Shown: positions 1-7,758 of the stretch, piece by piece | Position numbering within the stretch: the stretch's first letter is position 1 | Layout of the letters: each line of letters starts with the position of its first letter | Source: Synechococcus sp. RCC307 | GTDB lineage: Bacteria > Cyanobacteriota > Cyanobacteriia > PCC-6307 > Cyanobiaceae | Assembly: GCA_000063525.1 (NCBI GenBank) | Contig: CT978603.1 | Location: 243,105-307,104 of the forward strand | Reading direction: 5' to 3' | Length of the DNA stretch: 64,000 nucleotides | Made by a program: the position numbers and the translations under genes | The notes under the pieces: generated by a model | The model's database searches: none | What the model was told of the DNA's origin: nothing | Seen by the model: the letters and a program-made list of their open reading frames with translations, nothing else

Positions 1-42
1 CACTGGCAGCGGTTGCGCCCTGGGGCGCCGGTGCCCACATGA
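1..42 (+). CDS. C-terminal 13 codons of an upstream gene, possibly Ycf34 family
   Basis: The window opens inside a reading frame that ends at the TGA at 40-42 with the residues HWQRLRPGAPVPT. The stop overlaps the ATG of the next gene (ATGA), a typical translationally coupled junction. A Trp-x-x-Leu-x-Pro-Gly ending next to tsaB fits my memory of the short cyanobacterial Ycf34 proteins, but 13 residues cannot prove the family. That a gene ends here is well supported; its name is a guess. Confidence 0.4.
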   Translation, partial: HWQRLRPGAPVPT

Positions 43-635
43 GCTGCGCCCTTGCCCTGCATAGCTGCAGCCCAGCCCTAGGTTTGGCCTTGCTTGATGG
101 CGGCCAGAGCCGCTCGATTGCCCATCCCCTGGGACGGCAATTGGCCAATGGTCTGTTTGAAGCGGTGGAGGAGCTGTTGCCGGCAGCCCGTTGGCCCCAG
201 CTGCAGTGGTTGGCTGTGGCCACGGGCCCTGGCGGCTTCACCGGCACCCGGCTCACGGTGGTGTTGGCGCGCACCTTGGCGCAGCAGGTGGGCTGCCCCT
301 TGTGGGGTTGGGGCAGCTTTGAGCTGATTGCCAGGCGCCGGCAGCAGGAACTGCAGGGCTTGGAGGCCTGTTGGATCGGCCAGACCTTGCCGCGCCGGGG
401 CGTGGTGGCCGGCCGCTATTGCTGGCAGAGCCAAGGGGTGGTGGAGCTGGAAGCGCCGCGGCTCTACCGCCAGGGTTGGAGCGAGTTGCCCGGTCCCAGC
501 TGGGAAGCGGAGATGGATGCGGCGGCTGACGCCTTGCAGCTGTTGCAGCTGGGCCAGGTGGCGGCTGCAGCCAAGCAGCCAGGCCCGTGGCAGCCAGTGC
601 TGCCGATCTATCCCACCTCGCCGGTGCAGAGCTGA
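39..635 (+). CDS. tsaB: tRNA threonylcarbamoyladenosine biosynthesis protein TsaB
   Basis: 198 residues. TsaB is the ASKHA-fold partner of TsaD in making the t6A37 modification of ANN-decoding tRNAs; it scaffolds the complex and is not itself catalytic. The diagnostic glycine-rich segment GPGGFTGTRL, matching the family GPGSFTGLR pattern, lies near residues 63-72. The start of the chain (ALALHSCSPALGLALLDGG) matches the usual first beta-hairpin of the fold. Length is slightly below the usual 220-230, with a short C-terminal domain, as is common in picocyanobacteria. The ATG overlaps the stop of the preceding gene, and its own TGA overlaps the next ATG (TGATG at 633-637). The three genes are therefore probably co-translated. 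Confidence 0.88.
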   Translation: MSCALALHSCSPALGLALLDGGQSRSIAHPLGRQLANGLFEAVEELLPAARWPQLQWLAVATGPGGFTGTRLTVVLARTLAQQVGCPLWGWGSFELIARRRQQELQGLEACWIGQTLPRRGVVAGRYCWQSQGVVELEAPRLYRQGWSELPGPSWEAEMDAAADALQLLQLGQVAAAAKQPGPWQPVLPIYPTSPVQS

Positions 636-1195
636 TGCGGCGCCTGTTGCGATGGAGCGTGGTGGTGCTGCTGCTCTGGGGTGGTTGGCGTTTGCTGCCG
701 CGGCTGCTGGAGCCCTGGATGCCGCCGCCGCAAATGATCCTGGTTTTGGGCGGTGATGTGGAGCGGGAAAAGCAGGCTGCTGCCTTGGCGCGCCAGAGCA
801 ACCTGCCGGTGCTGATCACCGGCGGCAGCAATCCGGAATATGCCCAGTGGGTGTTTGAAGGCCAGGGCGTTGATGCCCAGAAGTTGCAGCTCGATTACGC
901 CGCCCGCGACACCCTCAGCAACTTCACCACCCTGGTGGACCGGTTGCGCCGCCGCGGCATTCGCCATGTCTTGCTGGTCACTAGCAGCGATCACATGGAC
1001 CGGGCTCTGCTGGTGGGCCGTGTGGTGGCTGGCAGCCGCGGTATCCATCTCACCCCGGTGCCGGTGCCCTGCGGCGACGACTGCCGCCCGGAGCGGCGCA
1101 GCAAGGTTTGGGGTGATGGGGTGCGGGCCTTGGTGTGGGTAGTCAGTGGCCGCGACCTCAAAGAGGAGATGCAGGGTGCTCCAGCAGGGCGTTGA
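635..1195 (+). CDS. YdcF/SanA-type DUF218 protein, membrane anchored
   Basis: 186 residues from the ATG overlapping the tsaB stop; an in-frame earlier ATG at 587 lies inside tsaB and is less likely. An N-terminal hydrophobic helix (about residues 5-22) anchors the protein. It is followed by the DUF218 Rossmann-like core: ILVLGGDVEREK, LPVLITGG, then a conserved ARDTLSNF stretch and VTSSDHMDRA. Members of the family (ElyC, SanA, YdcF) are linked to envelope integrity and lipid-carrier metabolism, but the reaction is not settled. The cyanobacterial version is usually listed as a YdcF family protein. Its last 38 bases overlap the convergent plsC gene. Confidence 0.8.
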   Translation: MRRLLRWSVVVLLLWGGWRLLPRLLEPWMPPPQMILVLGGDVEREKQAAALARQSNLPVLITGGSNPEYAQWVFEGQGVDAQKLQLDYAARDTLSNFTTLVDRLRRRGIRHVLLVTSSDHMDRALLVGRVVAGSRGIHLTPVPVPCGDDCRPERRSKVWGDGVRALVWVVSGRDLKEEMQGAPAGR

Positions 1196-1811
1196 TCGCC
1201 AGTTGGCATTCCGCCGTGGTGGCGTCCAGATCAGCGCGGCTGCGGCTGGCCGGCGGCTCAATCGGATGGCCGACGCGAATCTCCACAGCCACCGGCCGGG
1301 GCCAGCGCTGCTTGGGGCCAAAAGCCCTATGGGTGTTCACCAGCGCCACAGGCAGCAGCGGCGCGCCGCTGCGGGCGGATAGCAGGGCTGCCCCCAGTTG
1401 GGGGTCTTCCACCCGGCCAGAGGCTTTGCGGGTGCCATCAAGGAACACGCCGGTGGCCCAGCCTTCCTCCAGGCGCCGCAGGGCCGTGCGGATGGCTTCG
1501 CGATCACTGGCGCCGCGGCTCACCGGGTAAGCCCCCATCGCCCGGATCAACGGGCCAAGCACCGGAACCTTGAACAGCTCGGCCTTGGCCATAAAGCTCA
1601 CCGGCCGCGGCAATGCATGGCCCAGCAGCGGTGGATCCAGGTGCGAGCCGTGGTTGGCCACCACCACCAATGGGCCGCTCAGGGGCACCAGCTCCATGCC
1701 GCGGCAGCGGCCGCGTAGGAACAGCCGAAAGAGTGGGGTGACGAAGGCCCACTTCACCACCCGGTAGGTGGGGCTTGGCGGCGGCGATGGAACAAGGGCG
1801 GAGCTGGCCAT
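1158..1811 (-). CDS. plsC: 1-acyl-sn-glycerol-3-phosphate acyltransferase (PlsC)
   Basis: 217 residues from the ATG at 1811, which lies just past the fabD stop; an upstream start at 1841 would overlap fabD by 29 bases. PlsC adds the second acyl chain to lysophosphatidic acid to give phosphatidic acid at the membrane. The catalytic HX4D motif is visible in NHGSHLDPPLLG. The downstream FLDGTRKASG segment corresponds to the FPEGTRS block that binds the glycerol phosphate, and the LLPVALVNT segment to the fourth acyltransferase motif. The gene is last in the rpaB-plsX-fabH-fabD-plsC run, where all steps concern acyl chain building or use. The 3' end overlaps the convergent DUF218 gene by 38 bases. 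Confidence 0.9.
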   Translation of the reverse strand: MASSALVPSPPPSPTYRVVKWAFVTPLFRLFLRGRCRGMELVPLSGPLVVVANHGSHLDPPLLGHALPRPVSFMAKAELFKVPVLGPLIRAMGAYPVSRGASDREAIRTALRRLEEGWATGVFLDGTRKASGRVEDPQLGAALLSARSGAPLLPVALVNTHRAFGPKQRWPRPVAVEIRVGHPIEPPASRSRADLDATTAECQLAINALLEHPASPL

Positions 1812-1812
1812 C

Positions 1813-2706
1813 TCAGGCCTGCCCCAAGCTTTCGATTCCATTGATTTGAGCAGGGGTGACGCCTTTGAGGCTGCGCTTGATCAAACCGCTCAGCACCGCC
1901 CCAGGGCCCACTTCCACGGTGGTGCTGATCCCTTCAGCAGCCAGGGTTTGCATCGTTTCGCGCCAGCGCACACCGGTGGTCATCTGAGCGCGCAGCCGTT
2001 GTTTGAGCTGCCCGCCTTCGGTGCAAGGGGTGGGATGGGTGTTGCTCAGCACCGGCACGCGGCTATCGGCAAAGCTCAGCCCATCGAGCTGCTCGGCAAA
2101 GGCCGCAGCAGGCTCAGCCATGAAAGGGGAGTGGAACGCGCCCGAGACAGCCAGCGGAACTGCGCGTTTGCAGGTCACTGCGGCCACCACAGCATCCACG
2201 CCCTCTTTGCTGCCCGAGAGCACCACCTGGGCGTCGCTGTTGTCGTTGGCGATCACCACATCAGGGGTGTTGGCAACAGCGTCGTCCAGCGCTGAGCGTT
2301 CAAAACCCATCACCGCGGTCATGGCACCACCACCAGCGGCCGCCATCAGTTGGCTGCGGCGGATCACCAGCTCAATGCCGGTGCGGGCATCAAAGACGCC
2401 GCCGGCGTAGAGGGCCACCAGCTCGCCCAGGCTGTGGCCAGCCAGCAGCTCGGCCTGGCGCCCTTGCTCATGCAGCAAATCCACCAGGCAGCTCTCCACC
2501 ACAAACAAGGCTGGCTGGGTGTTGCGCGTGTCGTTGAGATCGCTCAGCTCACCAGTGGCTTCCCCGGCGCAGATGGCGGCGAGATCGCGGCCCAACAGCT
2601 CAGAGGCCAGGTCAAAGCGTTCTTTGCCTAGAGGGTGGTCGGCGAGGCCCGCAGCCATGCCTTGCTTTTGCGAACCCTGCCCTGGAAACACCCATGCATT
2701 GCCCAT
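1813..2706 (-). CDS. fabD: Malonyl-CoA:ACP transacylase (FabD)
   Basis: 297 residues, the normal family length. FabD moves the malonyl group from coenzyme A to acyl carrier protein, the entry step for fatty-acid elongation. The N-terminal FPGQGSQKQGM block and the nucleophile elbow GHSLGE (Ser in the centre) are both present. The later SGAFHSPFM segment carries the catalytic His, and VEVGPGAVLSGL closes the fold. It lies 35 bases downstream of fabH and 2 bases upstream of the plsC ATG, so transcription as one unit is likely. Confidence 0.95.
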   Translation of the reverse strand: MGNAWVFPGQGSQKQGMAAGLADHPLGKERFDLASELLGRDLAAICAGEATGELSDLNDTRNTQPALFVVESCLVDLLHEQGRQAELLAGHSLGELVALYAGGVFDARTGIELVIRRSQLMAAAGGGAMTAVMGFERSALDDAVANTPDVVIANDNSDAQVVLSGSKEGVDAVVAAVTCKRAVPLAVSGAFHSPFMAEPAAAFAEQLDGLSFADSRVPVLSNTHPTPCTEGGQLKQRLRAQMTTGVRWRETMQTLAAEGISTTVEVGPGAVLSGLIKRSLKGVTPAQINGIESLGQA

Positions 2707-2741
2707 TGCGCCTCTCGCTGCGGTGGGCAGGAGGCTACGCG

Positions 2742-3743
2742 TCAGCTGGTGGGACCATCCCAGCGCAGCAGGGCAGCACCCCAGCTCAATCCGGCGCCAA
2801 AGCCACTGCTGGCAATCAGTTGGCCGCTTTGGATGCGCCCATCACTGACGGCCTCATGCAGCATCAGCGGAATTGTGCCGGCTGAGGTGTTGCCGTAGTT
2901 GGCCAGATTGCTGAGCACCTTGTCTGCGGCGATCCCCAGCCGTTCAGCTGCGGCATCGAGGATGCGCTGGTTGGCCTGATGCAGCAGCAGCCAATCGATG
3001 CTGGCGGGCTCGGTGTTGGTGTCGGCTAGCAGCTGTTTGAGGATCGCTGGCACTTCTCGCACCGCGAATTTGTAGACCTCTTGGCCGTTCATGCCGATTG
3101 GCGCGTAGCCGCCGCGTTGGTGGCTCATGCCAGGCAGCAGTTCAGCGCGCTCGCTGGTTTGCGCCAGGGTCAGGCAGTCGCCGCGGGCGCCGTCGCTGTT
3201 GAGGCGAAAACCCAGCAAGCCATCGTTTTCAGCGGGGCAGGCCTCGATGGCCACAGCACCAGCGCCATCTCCAAACAGCACGCAGCTGCGGCGGTCATCC
3301 CAATCCACCCAGCGGCTGAGTTGATCAGCGCCGATCACCAAAGCCCGTGTCATGGCGCCGGTGCGCAGGTACTGCGCTGCCGTCACCAGGGAAAACAGAA
3401 ACCCGCTGCAGGCGGCGGTGAGATCAAAGGCAACGGCTGATCCAGCGCCGATCAGTGCCTGCACCTTGGGGGCTGAGCCAAACAGATCATCGGGGCTGGA
3501 GGTGGCCAGCAGGATCAGATCAACGCTGCTGGCATCCCAGCCGGCGCGCTCGAGGGCTTGCTTGCCGGCGGCGGCCGCCAGGCTGGTGAGGCTTTCGCTC
3601 TCATCAGCCACGCGGCGCGCAGCAATTCCTGTGCGGGTGCGGATCCATTCATCGCTGGTTTCAACCCTGCCGCTCAGATCGTCATTGCTGATGCGCAGGC
3701 GCGGCACAGCGGCCCCGCTGCCGCACAGGCGGATCCCCTTCAT
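2742..3743 (-). CDS. fabH: 3-oxoacyl-ACP synthase III (FabH)
   Basis: 333 residues. FabH condenses acetyl-CoA with malonyl-ACP to start each fatty-acid chain. The catalytic triad of the thiolase fold is visible: Cys in ACSGFLF, His in LLLHQANQRIL and Asn in NYGNTSAGTIPL. The SDEWIRTRTGI block near the N-terminus is characteristic of KAS III. The ATG overlaps the stop of plsX by four bases (ATGA), which argues for translational coupling with the phosphate acyltransferase. Confidence 0.95.
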   Translation of the reverse strand: MKGIRLCGSGAAVPRLRISNDDLSGRVETSDEWIRTRTGIAARRVADESESLTSLAAAAGKQALERAGWDASSVDLILLATSSPDDLFGSAPKVQALIGAGSAVAFDLTAACSGFLFSLVTAAQYLRTGAMTRALVIGADQLSRWVDWDDRRSCVLFGDGAGAVAIEACPAENDGLLGFRLNSDGARGDCLTLAQTSERAELLPGMSHQRGGYAPIGMNGQEVYKFAVREVPAILKQLLADTNTEPASIDWLLLHQANQRILDAAAERLGIAADKVLSNLANYGNTSAGTIPLMLHEAVSDGRIQSGQLIASSGFGAGLSWGAALLRWDGPTS

Positions 3744-4957
3744 CCAACACCCTCATCACTGAGGCGGTGCAGGTTATCGAGCGTGTTGTGGCTGGCTGCT
3801 GCATGGGCCAAGCGCAGGGCGCCCATCACCGAGCGGGCCTTGCTGCTGCCGTGGCCAATCACGCAGAGGCCATCAACGCCCAGCAGCAGGGCGCCGCCAT
3901 GTTCCGCGTGGTCGAGCCGTTTCTTGATGCGGCGCAGATTGCTGATCAAAAAGGCGGAGCCCACCTTGCCGCGGCGGCCGCGGGGCAGCTCAGCTTTGAG
4001 CACCTCGAGCAGCACGCTGCCCACCGATTCGAGGAACTTCAGCAGCACATTGCCGGTGAAGCCATCGCAAACCACCACATCAAATTCGCCGGAGAGCACA
4101 TCGCGTCCTTCGCAGTTGCCAGCAAAGTTCAGCCGCTTTTCTTCCACCAGCAGGGGGTGGGTTTTGAGGGCGAGCTCATTGCCCTTGCATTCTTCTTCGC
4201 CGATGTTGAGTAGCCCCACGCGGGGTTGCTTCACCCCCAGCACGTCGCGGGCATAGATGTTCCCGAGCAGGGCGAACTGGTGCAGGTAGCTGGGTTTGCA
4301 GTCGGTGTTGGCCCCCACATCGAGCACCAGCACCTGCTGACCCACGTCTTTGGTGGGGAACAGGGCTCCAATCGCGGGTCGCTCGATCCCCTTGAGCCGC
4401 CCGAGGCGAAAGATTGCTGCGGCCATCACGGCCCCCGAGTTCCCGGCTGAGTAGACCGCCAGTGCTTCGCCAGCTTTGACCCGGTCCATGGCCAAATTGA
4501 TGCTGGCCTGGCGTTTGCGGCGCACGCTGGTGGCCTCATCGTCCATGCCCACCGAGGGGCCGCTGGCAATCAGCTCCAGGTGGCCTTTGGCCACGGCTTG
4601 ATCCACGGCCTCTTGCAGCTCCAGGGCCTTGATGGCCGCCTGCAGTGGTTTCTCTTCGGCGAAGAACATCACCTTGAGCGGTAGTTCTTCGATGGCGCCG
4701 AGGCAGCCTTCCAGGATTGGCCCGGGGGCGTAATCGCCGCCCATGCCATCCACGGCGATGGAGAGCCTTGGGCCCTTAACAGCACGGGCGCCGCCAGGGC
4801 GGGTTTGGCCCAGGCGCAGCGGCCCCAGAGCGGAATGGGCCGTGTTCACCAGCCGAATCACCGGGCCGGTGCGGCGATACCAAATCACCAGGCGCTTAAT
4901 GGCACGGCGGGGCCGCGGCCGCCGGGTCCGACCCGGCAGGGATTGGGGCTCCGCCAT
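3740..4957 (-). CDS. plsX: Phosphate acyltransferase PlsX with a basic N-terminal extension
   Basis: 405 residues. PlsX converts acyl-ACP to acyl-phosphate, the donor used by PlsY for the first acylation of glycerol-3-phosphate. The core begins with LSIAVDGMGGDYAP near residue 66 and continues with NSGAVMAAAIFRLG, VLDVGANTDCKP, CDGFTGNVLLK and LLGVDGLCVIGHG, all typical of the family. About 65 residues precede the core, rich in Arg and Pro, whereas most PlsX proteins start directly at this strand. The extension may be real, since the ATG at 4957 lies 5 bases after the rpaB stop, or the true start may be an internal GTG near the core. Confidence 0.92.
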   Translation of the reverse strand: MAEPQSLPGRTRRPRPRRAIKRLVIWYRRTGPVIRLVNTAHSALGPLRLGQTRPGGARAVKGPRLSIAVDGMGGDYAPGPILEGCLGAIEELPLKVMFFAEEKPLQAAIKALELQEAVDQAVAKGHLELIASGPSVGMDDEATSVRRKRQASINLAMDRVKAGEALAVYSAGNSGAVMAAAIFRLGRLKGIERPAIGALFPTKDVGQQVLVLDVGANTDCKPSYLHQFALLGNIYARDVLGVKQPRVGLLNIGEEECKGNELALKTHPLLVEEKRLNFAGNCEGRDVLSGEFDVVVCDGFTGNVLLKFLESVGSVLLEVLKAELPRGRRGKVGSAFLISNLRRIKKRLDHAEHGGALLLGVDGLCVIGHGSSKARSVMGALRLAHAAASHNTLDNLHRLSDEGVG

Positions 4958-4962
4958 GGAGG

Positions 4963-5721
4963 TCAGGCTCCTTCGCCAGTGGCGCCGTCAATGATCCGCT
5001 GAAAAAGGTAACCCGTGCCCCGAGCGGTGAGGATCAATTCGGGGTTGGCAGGATCGTCTTCGAGCTTGGAGCGCAGCCGCGAGATGTGCACATCCACCAC
5101 CCGGGTGTCCACATGACGCTCAGGGGTGTAACCCCAAACATCCTTGAGGATTTCGCCGCGGCTAAACGGTTCACCCGAGCGGCTCACCAGCAGCTCCAGC
5201 AGGCTGAATTCCATTCCGGTCAGGCGGATGCGCTCACCAGCCCGGTACACCTGGCGCTTGTTGGTGTCGATCTTGAGATCGCTCACCTGGATCACGCCCG
5301 AGTTGGGGATCGAGCCGCCGCCGTGCTCTTTCTCAACGCGGCGCAGGACGCAGCGAATGCGCGCTTCGAGTTCCTTAGGGCTAAAGGGCTTCACGACGTA
5401 GTCATCGGCGCCGAGCTCCAGGCCCGTGATGCGGTCGGCCACATCACCGAGGGCAGTGAGCATCACGATCGGCACGTCCGATTCCTTGCGTAGCTCTTGG
5501 CAGACGCCATAGCCATCGAGCTTGGGCATCATCACGTCGAGCACCACCAGATCGGTGGGCTCGCGGTGGAACGCTTCGAGGGCCTCTTCGCCATCGGCCG
5601 CCGTCACGACGTTGTAGCCAATCATCGAGAGCCTGGTCTCGAGGATCCGCCGGATGCTGGCCTCGTCATCCACCACAAGGATGGTCTCCTTGCCGTTGTG
5701 GGCTGGGGCAGCAACCGCCAT
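4963..5721 (-). CDS. rpaB: OmpR-type response regulator RpaB (Ycf27)
   Basis: 252 residues from the ATG at 5721; a TTG at 5739 would add six residues. The receiver domain (about 14-125) has the acidic pair Asp18-Asp19, the phospho-acceptor Asp62 in VLDVMMPKLDG and Lys111 in the VVKPF motif. The winged-helix DNA-binding domain follows, ending in RGTGYLFQ. Sequence and length match cyanobacterial RpaB, the essential regulator that binds HLR1 elements of high-light-responsive and photosystem genes and is paired with the kinase NblS. The gene heads the fatty-acid/phospholipid run and is divergent from radA across an intergenic stretch rich in dyad symmetry. Confidence 0.92.
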   Translation of the reverse strand: MAVAAPAHNGKETILVVDDEASIRRILETRLSMIGYNVVTAADGEEALEAFHREPTDLVVLDVMMPKLDGYGVCQELRKESDVPIVMLTALGDVADRITGLELGADDYVVKPFSPKELEARIRCVLRRVEKEHGGGSIPNSGVIQVSDLKIDTNKRQVYRAGERIRLTGMEFSLLELLVSRSGEPFSRGEILKDVWGYTPERHVDTRVVDVHISRLRSKLEDDPANPELILTARGTGYLFQRIIDGATGEGA

Positions 5722-5812
5722 GGTGTCGTGTGCGGACAATCAAGGTCCGGACCACTCAACCGAGACTCGGTCGAGTTCAAGTCCGAACAATCACCATTCT
5801 TCATAAACCCCG
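5722..5812. promoter_or_regulatory. Divergent rpaB/radA control region with nested dyads
   Basis: These 91 bases must carry the promoters for rpaB (leftward) and radA (rightward). I see a perfect 10-base palindrome GGTCCGGACC at 5744-5753. A longer dyad covers 5754-5776, with 11-base arms around position 5765 and one mismatch (A5758 against C5772). Near-direct repeats CGGACAATCA and CGAACAATCA flank these elements. No clear sigma-70 boxes could be fixed by eye. The function is inferred only from position and symmetry. Confidence 0.45.
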
Positions 5813-7204
5813 GTGCCCCGAACTGTCACCACCTACGTGTGCCAAAACTGCGGAGCCCAGAGCCGACAGTTTTTTGGCCGCTGTTCCTCCTGCGGCAGCT
5901 GGAACAGCCTGGTGGAGCAAACCAGTGGTCCTCCGCCCGATGGCCGGCGCCGCCGCCAGAGCGCCGAAGCGGCTGAACCAGCGCCGCGCCGCTCAGAGGC
6001 CATGGCTGCTGTGGGGGAGCGGGCTGTGCAGCGCCTTGGCACAGGGTTTGCTGAGCTCGATCGGGTCTTGGGTGGCGGCTTGGTGCCGGGTTCGCTGGTG
6101 CTGGTCGGTGGTGACCCCGGCATTGGTAAAAGCACTCTGCTGCTGCAAACCGCAGCAGATCTGGCCCAGCGCCAAAGCGTTCTCTACGTGAGTGCGGAGG
6201 AATCAGCCCAGCAGGTGAAGTTGCGCTGGCAGCGGTTGGCCGCTGCTGGCAGTGATGGGGACGGTCCCCAGCTGCTGGCTGAAACCGATCTGGAGCACGT
6301 GCTCCAGGAGCTCGAAGCCCTGCGGCCTGATGTGGCGGTGATCGACAGCATCCAGGCCCTGCATGACGCTGACTTGAGCAGTGCACCGGGTTCCGTGGCC
6401 CAGGTGCGTGAGTGCGCGGCATCGCTGCAGCGGCTGGCCAAAAAGCTCGATATCGCTCTGCTTTTGGTGGGCCACGTCACCAAAGAAGGGATGCTGGCGG
6501 GCCCCAAGGTGCTGGAGCACCTTGTGGATGCGGTGCTCACCTTTGAAGGGGATCGTTTTGCCAGCCACCGGTTGCTGCGGGCGGTGAAAAATCGCTTCGG
6601 CGCCACCCATGAGCTAGGGGTCTTTGAGATGCGCGATCGCGGCCTGCTGGAGGTGAGCAACCCCAGCGAGCTGTTTCTTGGAAGCCCGGAAGGATCGGTG
6701 GGCATGGCCACGATCGTGGCCTGCGAGGGCACCAGGCCGTTGGTGGTGGAGCTGCAGGCGCTGGTGAGCACCACCAGCTACGCCAGCCCTAGGCGGATGG
6801 CCACCGGCATCGGCACCAATCGCTTGCATCAAATCCTTGCTGTGCTGGAGAAGCACCTCGGCTTGCCCCTCTCCCGGTTCGACTGCTATTTGGCGGTGGC
6901 GGGTGGTTTGGAGGTGGAAGAACCGGCCGCAGATCTGGGTGTGGCCGCGGCGGTGGTGGCCAGCTTTCGCGATTTAGCCCTGCCCGCCGGCACGGTGCTG
7001 GTGGGTGAACTCGGATTGGGCGGTCAGTTGCGGCCCGTTGGGCAGCTGGAGCTGCGCCTGCAAGAAGCCGCCCGCCTCGGCTTTCGCCGCGCTGTGGTGC
7101 CAAAAGGCAGCGGGGTGAGCTGCCCTGAGTTGGCGATTGAAGAGGCCAGCGGCATTGCCGAAGCTTTGGTGGCAGCGCTGGGAGTCAACCCGGCTGATGA
7201 CTAG
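5813..7204 (+). CDS. radA: DNA repair protein RadA
   Basis: 463 residues, starting at a GTG that gives the standard N-terminus. RadA is a RecA-like helicase that helps branch migration during recombinational repair. A four-Cys zinc finger (CQNCG...CSSCGSW) lies at about residues 10-29. The Walker A motif GGDPGIGKST follows near 100, then the RadA-specific KNRFG motif (KNRFGATHELG), then the Lon-like C-terminal domain ending in ELGLGGQLRPV. Its TAG stop directly abuts the stop of convergent ycf3 with no bases between, leaving no room for a dedicated terminator. Confidence 0.95.
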   Translation: MPRTVTTYVCQNCGAQSRQFFGRCSSCGSWNSLVEQTSGPPPDGRRRRQSAEAAEPAPRRSEAMAAVGERAVQRLGTGFAELDRVLGGGLVPGSLVLVGGDPGIGKSTLLLQTAADLAQRQSVLYVSAEESAQQVKLRWQRLAAAGSDGDGPQLLAETDLEHVLQELEALRPDVAVIDSIQALHDADLSSAPGSVAQVRECAASLQRLAKKLDIALLLVGHVTKEGMLAGPKVLEHLVDAVLTFEGDRFASHRLLRAVKNRFGATHELGVFEMRDRGLLEVSNPSELFLGSPEGSVGMATIVACEGTRPLVVELQALVSTTSYASPRRMATGIGTNRLHQILAVLEKHLGLPLSRFDCYLAVAGGLEVEEPAADLGVAAAVVASFRDLALPAGTVLVGELGLGGQLRPVGQLELRLQEAARLGFRRAVVPKGSGVSCPELAIEEASGIAEALVAALGVNPADD

Positions 7205-7726
7205 TTAGAGGTAGACGTCAGCTGAACCGCGGCCGGTGGTCTTCAGCCAGTTCTGGGCCTCGATGTAGTTGTTCGGTGCTAGGCGGATCGCCTTGCTCCA
7301 GAAATCAGCGGCCAAATCAAAGCGCCGATCGGCTTCATCGCTCTCACCTTTTTCCTGGGCAATGCTGCCGAGATGGTGGTGAATCACCGCCATGTTGTTG
7401 AGCACCTGCGGCATCTTGGCGTTGAGCGCCAGGGCCTGTTCGTATTGCTCCAAAGCCCTGTTGTGCTCGCCATTGCTGGCGTAGACCAGGGCCATGTTGT
7501 AGAGGATGAAAGCCCGGTCATTGGGGTCTTCCTCGAGCCGCAGCGCCTCTTGGTAGTTCTCCAGGGCTTCGGCGTATTCGCCATCGCCTTGGGCGCTCAT
7601 GCCATCGCGGTAGTAGGCAAAGGCTTCCTTGGCTTTCTGGTTGGTTGGCAGCACCTTGAGGATCAGGTCCGCCATCACCGTGAAGCTCTTATCGATGAAG
7701 TTGTCGTTGCGTTGACTGCGAGGCAA
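7205..7726 (-). CDS. ycf3: Photosystem I assembly protein Ycf3
   Basis: 173 residues, matching the family length. Ycf3 is a peripheral thylakoid TPR protein that chaperones PsaA/PsaB assembly. The N-terminus [17 protein letters not shown] is the conserved family start, so initiation at a TTG codon (7724-7726) is well supported even though no ATG is there. Three TPR units can be read (about 35-68, 72-105 and 120-153), with typical [15 protein letters not shown] and [11 protein letters not shown] helices. The gene ends back to back with radA, and the copper ATPase gene lies upstream in the divergent direction. Confidence 0.93.
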   Translation of the reverse strand: MPRSQRNDNFIDKSFTVMADLILKVLPTNQKAKEAFAYYRDGMSAQGDGEYAEALENYQEALRLEEDPNDRAFILYNMALVYASNGEHNRALEQYEQALALNAKMPQVLNNMAVIHHHLGSIAQEKGESDEADRRFDLAADFWSKAIRLAPNNYIEAQNWLKTTGRGSADVYL

Positions 7727-7758
7727 GGCGCCTTAGCGAAGTGTTCCTAGCTTGGGGC

